The notes beneath the pieces are model-generated. The model made no database searches and was not told the origin of the DNA. It worked only from the letters and a program-made list of their open reading frames with translations. From positions 1 to 64,000 of the forward strand of contig JBEKAY010000004.1 of NCBI GenBank assembly GCA_050015675.1: 64,000 nucleotides of DNA, written 5' to 3'. The position numbers and the translations under genes were made by a program. This stretch comes from Fen-1298 sp050015675. GTDB taxonomy: Bacteria; Bacteroidota; Ignavibacteria; UBA10030. Numbering within the stretch: position 1 is the first letter of the stretch; each line of letters begins with the position of its first letter. This document shows positions 17,969 to 26,620 of the stretch, piece after piece.

Positions 17969-18469
17969 ATGACACAACATGAAATTCAACTTTTGTACGA
18001 CTACGATAAGTGGGCAGATTTGAAGCTGCTTGAAGTAATCGCGACACTCGCCAAAGATCAATATAAGAAAGACCTTGGTTCCAGTTTCGGAGGAATACAT
18101 GGAACCCTCGTGCATATCCTTTCTGCTGATAAAATCTGGTTCGACCGTTGGACAGGCAAAAAGTCGACTCTAGTGAAAGCCGAAGATCTCCCGACGGTTG
18201 AAGTCGTAAAAAAGCAGTGGGATGCGTATCACTGCGAGATTGGCAACTTTGTGGGAAGCCTCACGGAGGAGAAATTAAATGAGCCGTTGCCTTATACTGA
18301 TTTCAAAGGGAATTCATATTCTCAACCGCTCTTCCAGCAAATGCAACATAAAGTTAATCATTCTTCCTATCACAGGGGACAAGTGGTGACGATGCTGCGG
18401 CAGATGGGAGAAAAAGTTGTTAGCACAGATTTGATTAATTACATTAGACAAAAGGAAACACGTGGCTGA
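17969..18469 (+). CDS. DinB-family four-helix metalloprotein
   Basis: This is a DinB/YfiT-like protein, a four-helix bundle with a His-based metal site often linked to small-thiol-dependent chemistry. Metal ligands are probably His in GGIHGTLVHILSAD and the pair in NHSSYHRGQV. YDYDKWADLKLLE at the N terminus is typical. It begins 3 bases after mutS and overlaps the next gene by 8 bases, so it belongs to the mutS transcript. The name DinB here is the YfiT-type family, not DNA polymerase IV. The substrate is unknown. Confidence 0.85.
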   Translation: MTQHEIQLLYDYDKWADLKLLEVIATLAKDQYKKDLGSSFGGIHGTLVHILSADKIWFDRWTGKKSTLVKAEDLPTVEVVKKQWDAYHCEIGNFVGSLTEEKLNEPLPYTDFKGNSYSQPLFQQMQHKVNHSSYHRGQVVTMLRQMGEKVVSTDLINYIRQKETRG

Positions 18470-19091
18470 AATACAAATAAAAATATTGCGTAAACATAAA
18501 CTCAAGCATATTCCTGAACTGCTTGTTGATCCGGAAATCCTCGCGCAACGATTTATGCCTAACAGTGCTATGTGCAATTGTAATGGTACGTGTTGTGCAG
18601 AAGGAGTACTTCTTGATGTGAAAGAGAAAGAATTGATCCTTGCACACGCCGATTTGATAAAAAATTATCTCGAACCAGAGCAGGAAAAAGATACAACAAA
18701 ATGGTTCGACAATAATATCGAATATGATGCCGATTTCCCTTCCGGCAAATGCGATGGTACAGCAGTACAAGGTAATAGCTGCGTTTTTCTCTGCAGTAAA
18801 GGCCTTTGTGCATTGCAAAAGACTGCGATGGCAGAGGGTATGGATAAGTTTGCACTAAAACCATTCTATTGTGTTGCTTTTCCAATCACTATTGATGAAC
18901 ACGTACTGACAACGTATGAACCGGAATTTACGAATAGGCGGCAATGCTGCAGTATAGTTCCTGATGGTCCTCTAACTGTGCTTGATGTATGTCGCGAAGA
19001 ATTTGAATATATTCTTGGAGCCGAGGGATTAAAGGAGATTGAGGAATTGTTTCATGAGAAGACTTCGGTTTCAATCGCGAGTACAATATGA
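18462..19091 (+). CDS. cysteine-rich DUF3109-like protein
   Basis: This 209-residue soluble protein has clustered cysteines: MCNCNGTCCAEG near residue 34-45, CDGTAVQGNSCVFLCSKGLC mid-protein, FYCVAF, and RRQCCSIV near the C terminus. The spacing resembles DUF3109 / YkgJ-type proteins thought to bind Zn or an Fe-S cluster; function is unknown. The start is GTG at 18462, overlapping dinB; its own stop overlaps the next ATG (ATGA at 19088). The assignment rests on the cysteine pattern, and the exact family should be confirmed by profile search. Confidence 0.65.
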   Translation: MAEIQIKILRKHKLKHIPELLVDPEILAQRFMPNSAMCNCNGTCCAEGVLLDVKEKELILAHADLIKNYLEPEQEKDTTKWFDNNIEYDADFPSGKCDGTAVQGNSCVFLCSKGLCALQKTAMAEGMDKFALKPFYCVAFPITIDEHVLTTYEPEFTNRRQCCSIVPDGPLTVLDVCREEFEYILGAEGLKEIEELFHEKTSVSIASTI

Positions 19092-20320
19092 ATCAACGAC
19101 GATTATATCGCACTATAGAAAGTTTTGCCGCTGTACAATTCAAAACTGAAAAAGAATTGCTCAAGCATGTTCTCAATGAAATCGTTAAGAGCGAAGACAT
19201 TCTTCTCAAAGGCGGACGGCTTTGGCAGTATGAGCCATCGACCGAATCGTACCGCCTTATTCACCAGATCGGGCAAATTGAACGGCTGGACCCGGGATAT
19301 CGCATTCAAGTTGCACGGTATCCGATGTTCCAGCATCTTATTGAACAACGTTCCATCATAGCAAACGAAACCGACGGATATCTTCGGAAAAAAGGAATTG
19401 TCAAATATTCTGCGACAGGTGTTGGGGATCGAATGCCTTACCGTCATGGGACGGTTTTTCAATATGTTTTAGCCTTCAATTCGGATTCTCTTGATCAAGA
19501 TCTACTTCCTAACCTCAACGTTATCAGTTTAGCGGTTACATCTGTTCTTCGCAGCAAACGTATCGAACAAAAAGCTCGACTGCTTGAACAGGATATAGAC
19601 AAAGCACGAGAAATTCAATTGGGCATTTTGCCAGATCCATTTCTTCATTTTTATTTCTACGATATCTATGGTATTTCTGTGCCGGACAGGATTGTCGGAG
19701 GAGATTTCTTTGATTATCTCTTTTCAGATGAAGTAAAAGACCGTTTAATGATTGTCGTCGGCGATGCTGCAAGCAAAGGATTCCGTGCTGCTGCACAGGC
19801 ACTGTATGTTGTTGGCGCCTTGCGGATGGGAATTGCACATCAAACGAAAACAGCCGCATTAATGTCCGGAATCAATAAAATTGTGAATCGTTCATTTGCT
19901 GAAGAACAATTTGTTTCGATGTTTTACGCAGAGCTTACAGACGGTGCGAAAGGACTGCTGCTGTATGCTAACGCTGGGCATAACAGTCCGATGGTTTATC
20001 ATGCACAAGATAAAAGTATTGAATTACTAGAACCGACGGGACTTATTCTTGGCCCATTTCCTCGCGGCAATTATCGAGTGGAAAGCACGATGCTGAAAAA
20101 AGGTGACGTCGCTGTGATTTACACCGACGGCATAACTGAAGCTGTGCGGAGTGATGGCATGCCGTACGGAGAAAAACACTTAGCAGAAAATATCCAGAGA
20201 CTTGCCGCTAAGGGAGCGAAGGAGATCTGCAAATCATTAGTTGAAGATGTTGAACTTTATGCAGAAGGCGCAGAGTATTCGGACGACCGCACTATTGTCG
20301 TCATTAAGCGAGTCAGTTGA
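19088..20320 (+). CDS. PP2C-type serine phosphatase (SpoIIE/RsbU-like) with N-terminal GAF-like region
   Basis: The C-terminal half (about residues 180-405) is a SpoIIE-family phosphatase: AREIQLGILPDP linker helix, metal-binding Asp in IVGGDFFDYL and VVGDAASKGFRAA, ANAGHNSPMVYH, and VIYTDGITEAV. The N-terminal 170 residues look like a divergent GAF sensor. Such enzymes usually dephosphorylate anti-sigma antagonists in partner-switching circuits; no anti-sigma or STAS gene is nearby, so the target is unknown. Tight overlap with the DUF3109-like gene suggests co-translation. Confidence 0.85.
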   Translation: MNQRRLYRTIESFAAVQFKTEKELLKHVLNEIVKSEDILLKGGRLWQYEPSTESYRLIHQIGQIERLDPGYRIQVARYPMFQHLIEQRSIIANETDGYLRKKGIVKYSATGVGDRMPYRHGTVFQYVLAFNSDSLDQDLLPNLNVISLAVTSVLRSKRIEQKARLLEQDIDKAREIQLGILPDPFLHFYFYDIYGISVPDRIVGGDFFDYLFSDEVKDRLMIVVGDAASKGFRAAAQALYVVGALRMGIAHQTKTAALMSGINKIVNRSFAEEQFVSMFYAELTDGAKGLLLYANAGHNSPMVYHAQDKSIELLEPTGLILGPFPRGNYRVESTMLKKGDVAVIYTDGITEAVRSDGMPYGEKHLAENIQRLAAKGAKEICKSLVEDVELYAEGAEYSDDRTIVVIKRVS

Positions 20321-20349
20321 TGTAAGTCTTTCTCAAGAAAGGTTGGACC

Positions 20350-21957
20350 ATGGTTGAGCAAAAATATATTGGAGTCGTTGCATCAGTGAATAGCGGAATT
20401 ATTTCCATTCTTCTTGATCCAAAAACCAATTCTCTCAAACGAGAGATTAACGGCAAGACATACTATATAGGACAAATCGGTACCTATATCTTGATTCCGA
20501 TGGGAACGATGGTACTGCTTGGGATGGTATCAGATTTGAGGAAAGAAGATGTAAATGTCAATGGACAGGCACAGCAGCGATATATTCTTCTTGCTTCGAT
20601 GGTAGGCACGGTGAAAGGGGGGCGCTTTGAGCGCGGGATATCTCTTTTTCCGGTGGTTGATATGCCGGTGTTTTTTGCAGAAGATGCTGATCTTGCTGTA
20701 GCATTTGCAATATTTCAGCGCTATGGATTTTCGGTCGGACTGGTCTCGCTGTTCGAAAATCAACGTGCCTTTCTTGATGCTAATAAGTTTTTTGGAAAAC
20801 ATATCGCGGTACTTGGTTCGAGTGGTTCCGGAAAATCATGTGCTGTTGCCTCTATTTTACAGAAGGTTTCAAAGTATCCCGATACAAACATCATCATCCT
20901 TGATATTCACAATGAATACCATAAAGCATTCGAAGGGAATTGCAATCATCTCGATATTGGAGAATTTGAATTGCCTTATTGGTTGATGAACTTTGATGAA
21001 TTACGCGAAATGTTTATTGATGATAAAGACGAGAATGCATCAAGTCAGATTACTGTGCTGAAAGATCTCGTTATCATGTCAAAGAAAGGGAAAAATCCGG
21101 AAATGTCAGCGATGATTACAATTGACACGCCAGTGTATTATGACCTAAGTGAAATCCGTGCAAAGCTGCAGTTTATGGACAGCGAAAAAATAACTATGGG
21201 TGCAACAGTGAAAGAGGGACCTTTCTACGGTAAGTTTGCCAGATTCCTCGTCCGGTTAGACGGTAAGTTGAACGATCCACGATACGCATTTATGTTTCGG
21301 CTAAAAAAGTATGTTCAATCTGCAGCCATTAACGATTTGCTCTCGAAGATACTGGGTGCAGACGGCAGTGCACAAGTGACAATTCTTGATATGAGTGGCG
21401 TACCATTCGATATCGTCAATACGATAGTATCGCTTTTGGCGCGTTTAATATTTGATTTCAATTTCTGGAATCCAAATCGACGTGATTTTCCAATTCTATT
21501 GGTGTTTGAAGAAGCACATAATTATTTGCCGAGCACCGTTACTACAACAGCGTCTGCTCGTAAAACGGTTGAACGCATTGCAAAAGAAGGAAGGAAATAT
21601 GGCGTCAGCTGTATGATAGTCAGCCAGCGTCCTGTGGAAGTTTCAGAAACGATTCTTTCGCAATGCAATAATTATGTTGTGATGCGATTGACTAACCCGC
21701 TTGATCAGAATTATATCAGGCGGTTGGTGCCAGATACATTTGCAAGTCTTACTGATGTTTTGCCATCACTTAAGGTAGGGGAAGCGCTCATTGTTGGAGA
21801 AGCAATATCTATGCCTTTACGCGTGCAGATCGATTTTCCTAATCCTGAACCTGATAGCAGTGATATCAGGTTTTATGAGAAATGGAAACAAAGTGATGCT
21901 AAAACGAAAATTGCAGAAGTCGTCACACGCTGGTGGAAACAAGAAAAGGTGAAGTGA
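20350..21957 (+). CDS. HerA-type ATPase (DUF87 / FtsK-HerA superfamily)
   Basis: This 535-residue protein has a HAS-barrel-like N terminus (about 1-110) and a DUF87 ATPase core. Walker A is LGSSGSGKSCAVA (about residue 155), then ILDIHNEYHKAF, Walker B LLVFEEAHNYLP, sensor-type MIVSQRPVEVS, and an arginine-finger region YVVMRLTNPLD. HerA proteins are hexameric DNA translocases working with NurA in end resection, or with Sir2 or other effectors in phage defence. Neither partner is visible within the window, and the neighbours are housekeeping. The role is therefore open; DNA processing beside mutS is one reading. Confidence 0.85.
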   Translation: MVEQKYIGVVASVNSGIISILLDPKTNSLKREINGKTYYIGQIGTYILIPMGTMVLLGMVSDLRKEDVNVNGQAQQRYILLASMVGTVKGGRFERGISLFPVVDMPVFFAEDADLAVAFAIFQRYGFSVGLVSLFENQRAFLDANKFFGKHIAVLGSSGSGKSCAVASILQKVSKYPDTNIIILDIHNEYHKAFEGNCNHLDIGEFELPYWLMNFDELREMFIDDKDENASSQITVLKDLVIMSKKGKNPEMSAMITIDTPVYYDLSEIRAKLQFMDSEKITMGATVKEGPFYGKFARFLVRLDGKLNDPRYAFMFRLKKYVQSAAINDLLSKILGADGSAQVTILDMSGVPFDIVNTIVSLLARLIFDFNFWNPNRRDFPILLVFEEAHNYLPSTVTTTASARKTVERIAKEGRKYGVSCMIVSQRPVEVSETILSQCNNYVVMRLTNPLDQNYIRRLVPDTFASLTDVLPSLKVGEALIVGEAISMPLRVQIDFPNPEPDSSDIRFYEKWKQSDAKTKIAEVVTRWWKQEKVK

Positions 21958-22171
21958 ACGAGAGCGCATTGTTCAGGTCATTATTCACATTATGTTTCAA
22001 TGGCACTTATTTTTCTTATAATAGTCATTGTTCTTTAGTTGTGTGATAGAAGCAGTACTGCTTATACGGAAAGTTTTTAGAGTACAACACTTGAATCCAA
22101 CAATTTCCTTTTATACATTGGTGCTGCTTGATTAAGTGAACTTCCCCTTGAATCACAATCTTGGAGGTAGT

Positions 22172-22630
22172 ATGAAAGCGACTTTCATACCAATATTTCT
22201 CTCTCTTTTTATTCTAACTGGCTGTTCAACATTGACGTTGAAACCGGGTGATTTTGCTTGGCCTGTTGTGATCCCCTTCGCAGTTGATGGCCATGGGAAC
22301 GTACAGAGCACACGGTACAGCTTCTCTCTTAATGTCAAAGCTCTTCTCTTTGCCGAAACACAGGATTCTGTCAATATCTCAAAGGTGACCTTGTGGATCA
22401 TTCGGGATGTGAAAGGCTATTACTTTATAACAGCATCGCAGTTTAAGAATGTATACGTGTTTGAGCAATCAGAAGGCGGTTTGATACTTAAAAATAAAAT
22501 TTTTGTAGCCCAGAATGGACTGGGTACGCCGGAATTCAATCAGCGGGAGCCGTACATTCAGCTTGTGGATGGACAGAATCCAGCTATCATGTTATCAAGC
22601 GATGGGGTCGTTGAAGGAGAGAAAAAATGA
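22172..22630 (+). CDS. putative lipoprotein of unknown function
   Basis: This is a 152-residue lipoprotein. The start is the ATG at 22172 (MKATFIPIFLSLFILTGC), with TTGGAGG upstream, which gives a textbook signal peptide and an LTGC lipobox; an upstream in-frame start at 22136 would bury it. The mature part is beta-rich (YSFSLNVKALLFAE, VTLWIIRDVKGYYF, NVYVFEQSEGGLIL). I recognise no family. Its stop overlaps the start of the coiled-coil membrane protein, so the two are made together. Confidence 0.75.
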   Translation: MKATFIPIFLSLFILTGCSTLTLKPGDFAWPVVIPFAVDGHGNVQSTRYSFSLNVKALLFAETQDSVNISKVTLWIIRDVKGYYFITASQFKNVYVFEQSEGGLILKNKIFVAQNGLGTPEFNQREPYIQLVDGQNPAIMLSSDGVVEGEKK

Positions 22631-23907
22631 AGACTATCATACGGCTTGTTGCTTTGCTGGCGATTATAACCTTTGCGCTTGCCGCCCAGCAAAAATCAGA
22701 TTATGCACTTGTTCAGCGTTTTCAGACTATAACCAAATCCATTGCAAAAAATATTGATCAGGCAAAAACAGTGCAGGAATGTGCTGAAGCCAATACTTCA
22801 ATTGATGCAGTGGAAAATGAATTCGGTAGCGATAAAGCATTTCTCAATAAAGCCAATTATCCGGATGGGTATGATAAAACCATAGAACAACTTCGAGGCA
22901 AACTACTTATTCGGCAGAGGGATCTTGGTGTTGTTGAAAGTCAAATTGTGCGTATTACAGAATTGGAAGTAAAAATCCGCGAACTATCGGATCAGATAAT
23001 GAAATTAACAAACCAGAACGAAACATTGATGGCTGAAGTTCAGCAGCTTTCACAAAACATCAAAAAACTTTCCGGAGATCTTTTCAATTCTGCCACACCA
23101 ATGGATTCGCTCCGCAATATGATAGTAAAACTGCACCAAGGATTACAGGAACGCGATGCGCTTATCTTCGCTCTTACAGATAGTCTCTTTATGCAATATG
23201 ATAAAAATGTTGGTGAGATGAAGGATATTGAGAAGCAGGGCCTTTTAGGCAAGATCGATCGTCATGGTATCATCGGAGATGTCAAGCGATCTATTATAGA
23301 TAATGTAACATTTCTTGAATCGACTCAACTTAAAGGAAGTGATCTTGTAACGCTTGTTCGACAACAGAAACGGTTTCAATCACAATGGACTGGGTTAGCA
23401 CCGAAACTTGCTTCACTCTATCTGAGCGGGAAATCGAAGAAGAATGAAGTTGGTGTAGTCGATTCAATGCTTGCAACTTGGGGAGATAAGGTTGATGGTG
23501 CGATGTGGCGATCGCTCAATACATTGTTCAAAGAGAAAGGTTTTATAGTCAAGGAGTTTAACAGTGGTGATGAATTTATTGCCAGCTTTATTGCCTTCTT
23601 TGATGAGCAAATTCAAAATGCGAATAAGGAAAGCGACGATACACGTTATAAACTTTTCACAAACTTTAATGAAAGTTTATGGCAGCCCGATTTAAATGCA
23701 ACATGGCTGCCAGCCTTAACCGAACTGCGTAAAATTTCTGATACACAGAAAAAAGATATAGAAACAAAATTTGAAAAGTGGCATGCATCTGTAATGCCGG
23801 GCGCAACATGGCTGATGTATATACTGATCGTATTAGGTGTTCTTCTAATAGCGATTGTTAGCGTATGGATTTTCCGTAAAGGACCAAAAACGGTTCAAAA
23901 AGAATAG
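22627..23907 (+). CDS. coiled-coil envelope protein with C-terminal membrane anchor
   Basis: I do not recognise this 426-residue protein. It has a signal peptide (LVALLAIITFALAAQ) and a long coiled coil at about residues 95-150 (ITELEVKIRELSDQIMKL, ETLMAEVQQLSQNIKKL). A largely helical middle follows, then one C-terminal transmembrane segment (WLMYILIVLGVLLIAIVSV) and a short basic tail. The topology suggests a periplasmic rod anchored in the inner membrane. It starts within the lipoprotein stop (ATGA), so the pair may form an envelope-spanning unit; that is inference. Confidence 0.7.
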   Translation: MKTIIRLVALLAIITFALAAQQKSDYALVQRFQTITKSIAKNIDQAKTVQECAEANTSIDAVENEFGSDKAFLNKANYPDGYDKTIEQLRGKLLIRQRDLGVVESQIVRITELEVKIRELSDQIMKLTNQNETLMAEVQQLSQNIKKLSGDLFNSATPMDSLRNMIVKLHQGLQERDALIFALTDSLFMQYDKNVGEMKDIEKQGLLGKIDRHGIIGDVKRSIIDNVTFLESTQLKGSDLVTLVRQQKRFQSQWTGLAPKLASLYLSGKSKKNEVGVVDSMLATWGDKVDGAMWRSLNTLFKEKGFIVKEFNSGDEFIASFIAFFDEQIQNANKESDDTRYKLFTNFNESLWQPDLNATWLPALTELRKISDTQKKDIETKFEKWHASVMPGATWLMYILIVLGVLLIAIVSVWIFRKGPKTVQKE

Positions 23908-24335
23908 GTAATTAAGCAGAGTTCACGTCGAAAGCGAATAAAATATTATATCAGAATGGATTTTGCATTAAGTGGTAATGTACAACCGATGTTTTTTTAC
24001 GGTTAATTTCTAACATTTTTGCATCGTTAGATTGCATATGAATTATGAGTTTGCTAAGTTTCATTTGCTTACGAATTCGTTTATGAATCTCGACACATAA
24101 AATTCTACATTTTATCAAAGTTTTTGAATTGTTATCATGAGTTATTTTTTTAAATGATAGAGAGAACTGCCTGTGTTTTTGGCACAGGAATGAATCGTAA
24201 AGAGGAGAAAATAAATTCAAAATAACGCCATGCGCTTTTGGCACAGGGTTATTCACTAATCATTTTTATGCTTTTCAACAGAAAAATTTATAAATCTCTA
24301 TCAGATCATTTATTATAATTATTTTTGGAGTCTGC
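23908..24335. other. 428-base intergenic gap, no gene seen
   Basis: This is AT-rich sequence upstream of the twin response regulators. CCTGTG (24170-24175) and CACAGG (24183-24188) form a small stem, and TTTTGGCACAGG occurs twice (about 24177-24188 and 24236-24247). The TGGCAC half recalls the -24 box of sigma-54 promoters, but the GC of the -12 box is missing in both. A 101-codon minus-strand ORF here lacks any family signal and a convincing ribosome site. Confidence 0.4.
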
Positions 24336-24740
24336 ATGACCGAACAATTATTGAATGTGCTTATTGTAGATGATGAACCGACATATCGTATTGTGCTCAC
24401 ACAAACGCTCAAAGGGTGCGGACACACGACTGAAGCTTGCGAGACTGGAGATGATGCTATCAGTCAGCTCCAAAAAAATAAGTATGACGTCGTGCTGCTT
24501 GATTATAAAATGCCCGGAACAAGCGGTATCAATGTACTGCAATGGATGTATGGAATGAAGATGGATATTCCTGTGATCCTTATTACAGGTTATGGTTCGG
24601 AAGAGATTGCTCTTGAAGCATGGAAGTGGGGAGCAAAAGACTATTTTGTAAAGGGAAAGTCAGATATGTCCCAACTCCCAGAACTTGTCCTGAAAGTGTA
24701 TAAACAGATGATCTCGGAACGTCAACGTAGGTCAGAATAA
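24336..24740 (+). CDS. single-domain response regulator (CheY-like), copy 1
   Basis: This is a REC domain only, 134 residues. Acidic pair in LIVDDEPTY, phospho-acceptor Asp56 in VVLLDYKMPG, Thr in ILITGYGSEE and Lys in DYFVKGKSD are all present, so it should be phosphorylatable. There is no output domain, so it acts by protein contact or as a phosphorelay intermediate. The sequence between the Asp and Lys is almost the same as in the second copy at 24934. Possible partners are the hybrid kinase and HPt at 30883-34566. Confidence 0.92.
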   Translation: MTEQLLNVLIVDDEPTYRIVLTQTLKGCGHTTEACETGDDAISQLQKNKYDVVLLDYKMPGTSGINVLQWMYGMKMDIPVILITGYGSEEIALEAWKWGAKDYFVKGKSDMSQLPELVLKVYKQMISERQRRSE

Positions 24741-24933
24741 ACCGGTTTTATCCTGCTTGATACCTTTAATTTTTAATTCATCAGCTATATACTTATTACC
24801 AAACCGATTTGTCACATACTCGAATGCAGCAAAATGGGGTATATCTACGAAGTTGAATTGACTTCTTCCTTGGTTTGTTGTACACTTACAGTATAAAAAA
24901 AATACATGTTTCTTTTCGTTGTGTGATACACCT

Positions 24934-25335
24934 ATGAAAACACAATCACTTCGTGTACTTGTGGCGGATGATGATCATCCCTATAGCGTCCTTCTAAAAA
25001 AAGCTCTTGCTGGACGCGGACATTCCGTAGTGGTTTGCAATTCAGCAGAAGATGCATTGCATTATTTGCAGAAGGAACATTTCGATATTGTGCTCTTAGA
25101 TTATAAAATGGAGGGCATCAATGGCATCAATGTCTTACAATGGATGTACGGGAAGAAAATGGATGTTCCCGTCATTCTCATTACGGGCTATGGATCGGAA
25201 GAAATTTATGAAGAAGCATACAAATGGGGAGCATCGGAATACTTCGTTAAAGGGGAAATGGATTCAATACGGCTCCCTGTTATGGTAGAACAAGTGTATA
25301 GTAAGCATCAAGCGCGGAGAACAAGGTTGAAATAG
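24934..25335 (+). CDS. single-domain response regulator (CheY-like), copy 2
   Basis: This paralogue of the preceding gene is also REC only. Key residues are intact: VLVADDDHPY, Asp in IVLLDYKMEG, Thr in ILITGYGSEE, Lys in EYFVKGEMD. The runs GINVLQWMYG and PVILITGYGSEEI are identical in both copies, while the N-terminal third has diverged, fitting tandem duplication with separate partners. The start is the ATG at 24934; an in-frame TTG 15 bases upstream is possible. It is followed by convergent lptG. Confidence 0.92.
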   Translation: MKTQSLRVLVADDDHPYSVLLKKALAGRGHSVVVCNSAEDALHYLQKEHFDIVLLDYKMEGINGINVLQWMYGKKMDVPVILITGYGSEEIYEEAYKWGASEYFVKGEMDSIRLPVMVEQVYSKHQARRTRLK

Positions 25336-25516
25336 AAGAAGTAAAAATTCTGAAAATAGTAAATGATCAGCAGTTAGTTACCAGCCGAAAGATTTTCCCC
25401 TAATTGCTCACTACTGAAAATTATAAGCTACGAATAACGGACATATTAAATTTTTTTTGCAACTACTCAACGAGATATTTAAAGCACCTGTACTGTAATG
25501 ATTTCAGAGATGAATG

Positions 25517-26620
25517 CTATTTTTGGACTCTGAAGAGATTAGCAATGCCGGCTGCAAGAAATATGATGTTGGCAAGCCATGCAGTAAAAAGTGGGTCGAG
25601 ATCGCCGTTGTAGCCAAATACTTGACTCGCTTTCATAAAAACCAGGTATATAAAAGTAACCGCTGTAGCAATGCCGAATCCGAGCGCAGCACCGGTACGT
25701 GGCCTGCTCGCTGCAAATGGCACGCCGAAGAGCACCATAATAATACTTGCAAAAGGGAATGCAAGCTTGAAATGGTACTCCACTAACCACCGTGCTACAT
25801 CCTGTCCTGCACGTTGCTGATTTGCAATAAACTCCCGCAATTCATAATAATCCATCTCGTCAGGTGTTCGTTGCTTTTTTTCCATATCAGATGGTGTTAA
25901 TGAAAGCTTCCCCACCTTCAAGCTGTCGAATGACACAAGAGTCTGTGTAGAATCAAGGAAACTACGTGTGGTTCCATGGAGCAGCACCCAATCCCCTTTT
26001 TGTACATCAGCTCCATTGGGTTGGATCCATTGCATTTGGAGTGCATCGTACCTATGCCGTAAGATGGTCATATCATTGCTATCGAAATCCTGAATGCTGA
26101 TTTGCCGAGCGCACTTGGCTTGTGTATCGTAGTAATTAATGGACACGATGCGTGTTTTTCCTTCTTGAAAAAGAATATTGTATCGAACAGTTGCTTGGAT
26201 GGAACGATTCAAGTGAGTGCGTTCGATATAGAATTTTTTCTGATTGGCATAGGGAACCACCCAACCGTTAAGATAGATGGAACCAAAACAAATGATGAAT
26301 GTTACGATGAGAAAAGGCGCCATGATTCGATATAGACTAGTCCCGCTGGATTTGATTGCAGTAAGTTCGTTCTGGCTGGAAAGCCGGCCTGTCACGAACA
26401 ATGCCGAAAGCAGTACGGCAACAGGAATCATCAGTTTGACAATATCAGGAATTGAAGCAATGTAGTATTGCACCACGATGCTTGTTGGTGCTTGCGCATC
26501 AATGAAGTCATCCAACTTCTCCATCATATCTATAATAATAAAAATAAAAATGAAGGCTAATAATCCAAAAAGAAATACTACAAGAAATTGCCGGATGATG
26601 TAACGGTCGAGTATCTTCAC
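25517..26620 (-). CDS. lptG: LPS export permease LptG (YjgP/YjgQ family)
   Basis: This is an inner-membrane subunit of the LptB2FG transporter that extracts LPS and passes it to the LptC/A bridge. It opens ILDRYIIRQF then a strong membrane segment, with two more before the periplasmic beta-jellyroll (about 100-270) and three at the C terminus (FAASRPRTGAALGFGI region). The GTG start at 26620 overlaps the lptF stop (GTGA) and has CCGGAGGAAT upstream, so a longer start at 26686 is wrong. 367 residues. The F/G assignment follows gene order. Confidence 0.85.
   Translation of the reverse strand: MKILDRYIIRQFLVVFLFGLLAFIFIFIIIDMMEKLDDFIDAQAPTSIVVQYYIASIPDIVKLMIPVAVLLSALFVTGRLSSQNELTAIKSSGTSLYRIMAPFLIVTFIICFGSIYLNGWVVPYANQKKFYIERTHLNRSIQATVRYNILFQEGKTRIVSINYYDTQAKCARQISIQDFDSNDMTILRHRYDALQMQWIQPNGADVQKGDWVLLHGTTRSFLDSTQTLVSFDSLKVGKLSLTPSDMEKKQRTPDEMDYYELREFIANQQRAGQDVARWLVEYHFKLAFPFASIIMVLFGVPFAASRPRTGAALGFGIATAVTFIYLVFMKASQVFGYNGDLDPLFTAWLANIIFLAAGIANLFRVQK

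Noticed and set aside
20350..21957. HerA gene as the core of an anti-phage system
   Set aside because: The flanking genes are housekeeping, with no Sir2, nuclease, DUF4297 or other effector alongside and no defence island.
24177..24255. Pair of TTTTGGCACAGG boxes as sigma-54 promoters for the response regulators
   Set aside because: The TGGCAC half is good, but neither copy has GC at the -12 position with the required spacing, and no sigma-54 activator gene is near.
23951..24256. 101-codon minus-strand frame in the gap before the response regulators
   Set aside because: No ribosome site, no family feature, and composition like random AT-rich sequence.
22039..24928. Shared TTGTGTGATA upstream of the lipoprotein gene and the second response regulator
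   Set aside because: A 10-11 base match is expected by chance in a window this size, and its distance from the two starts differs.
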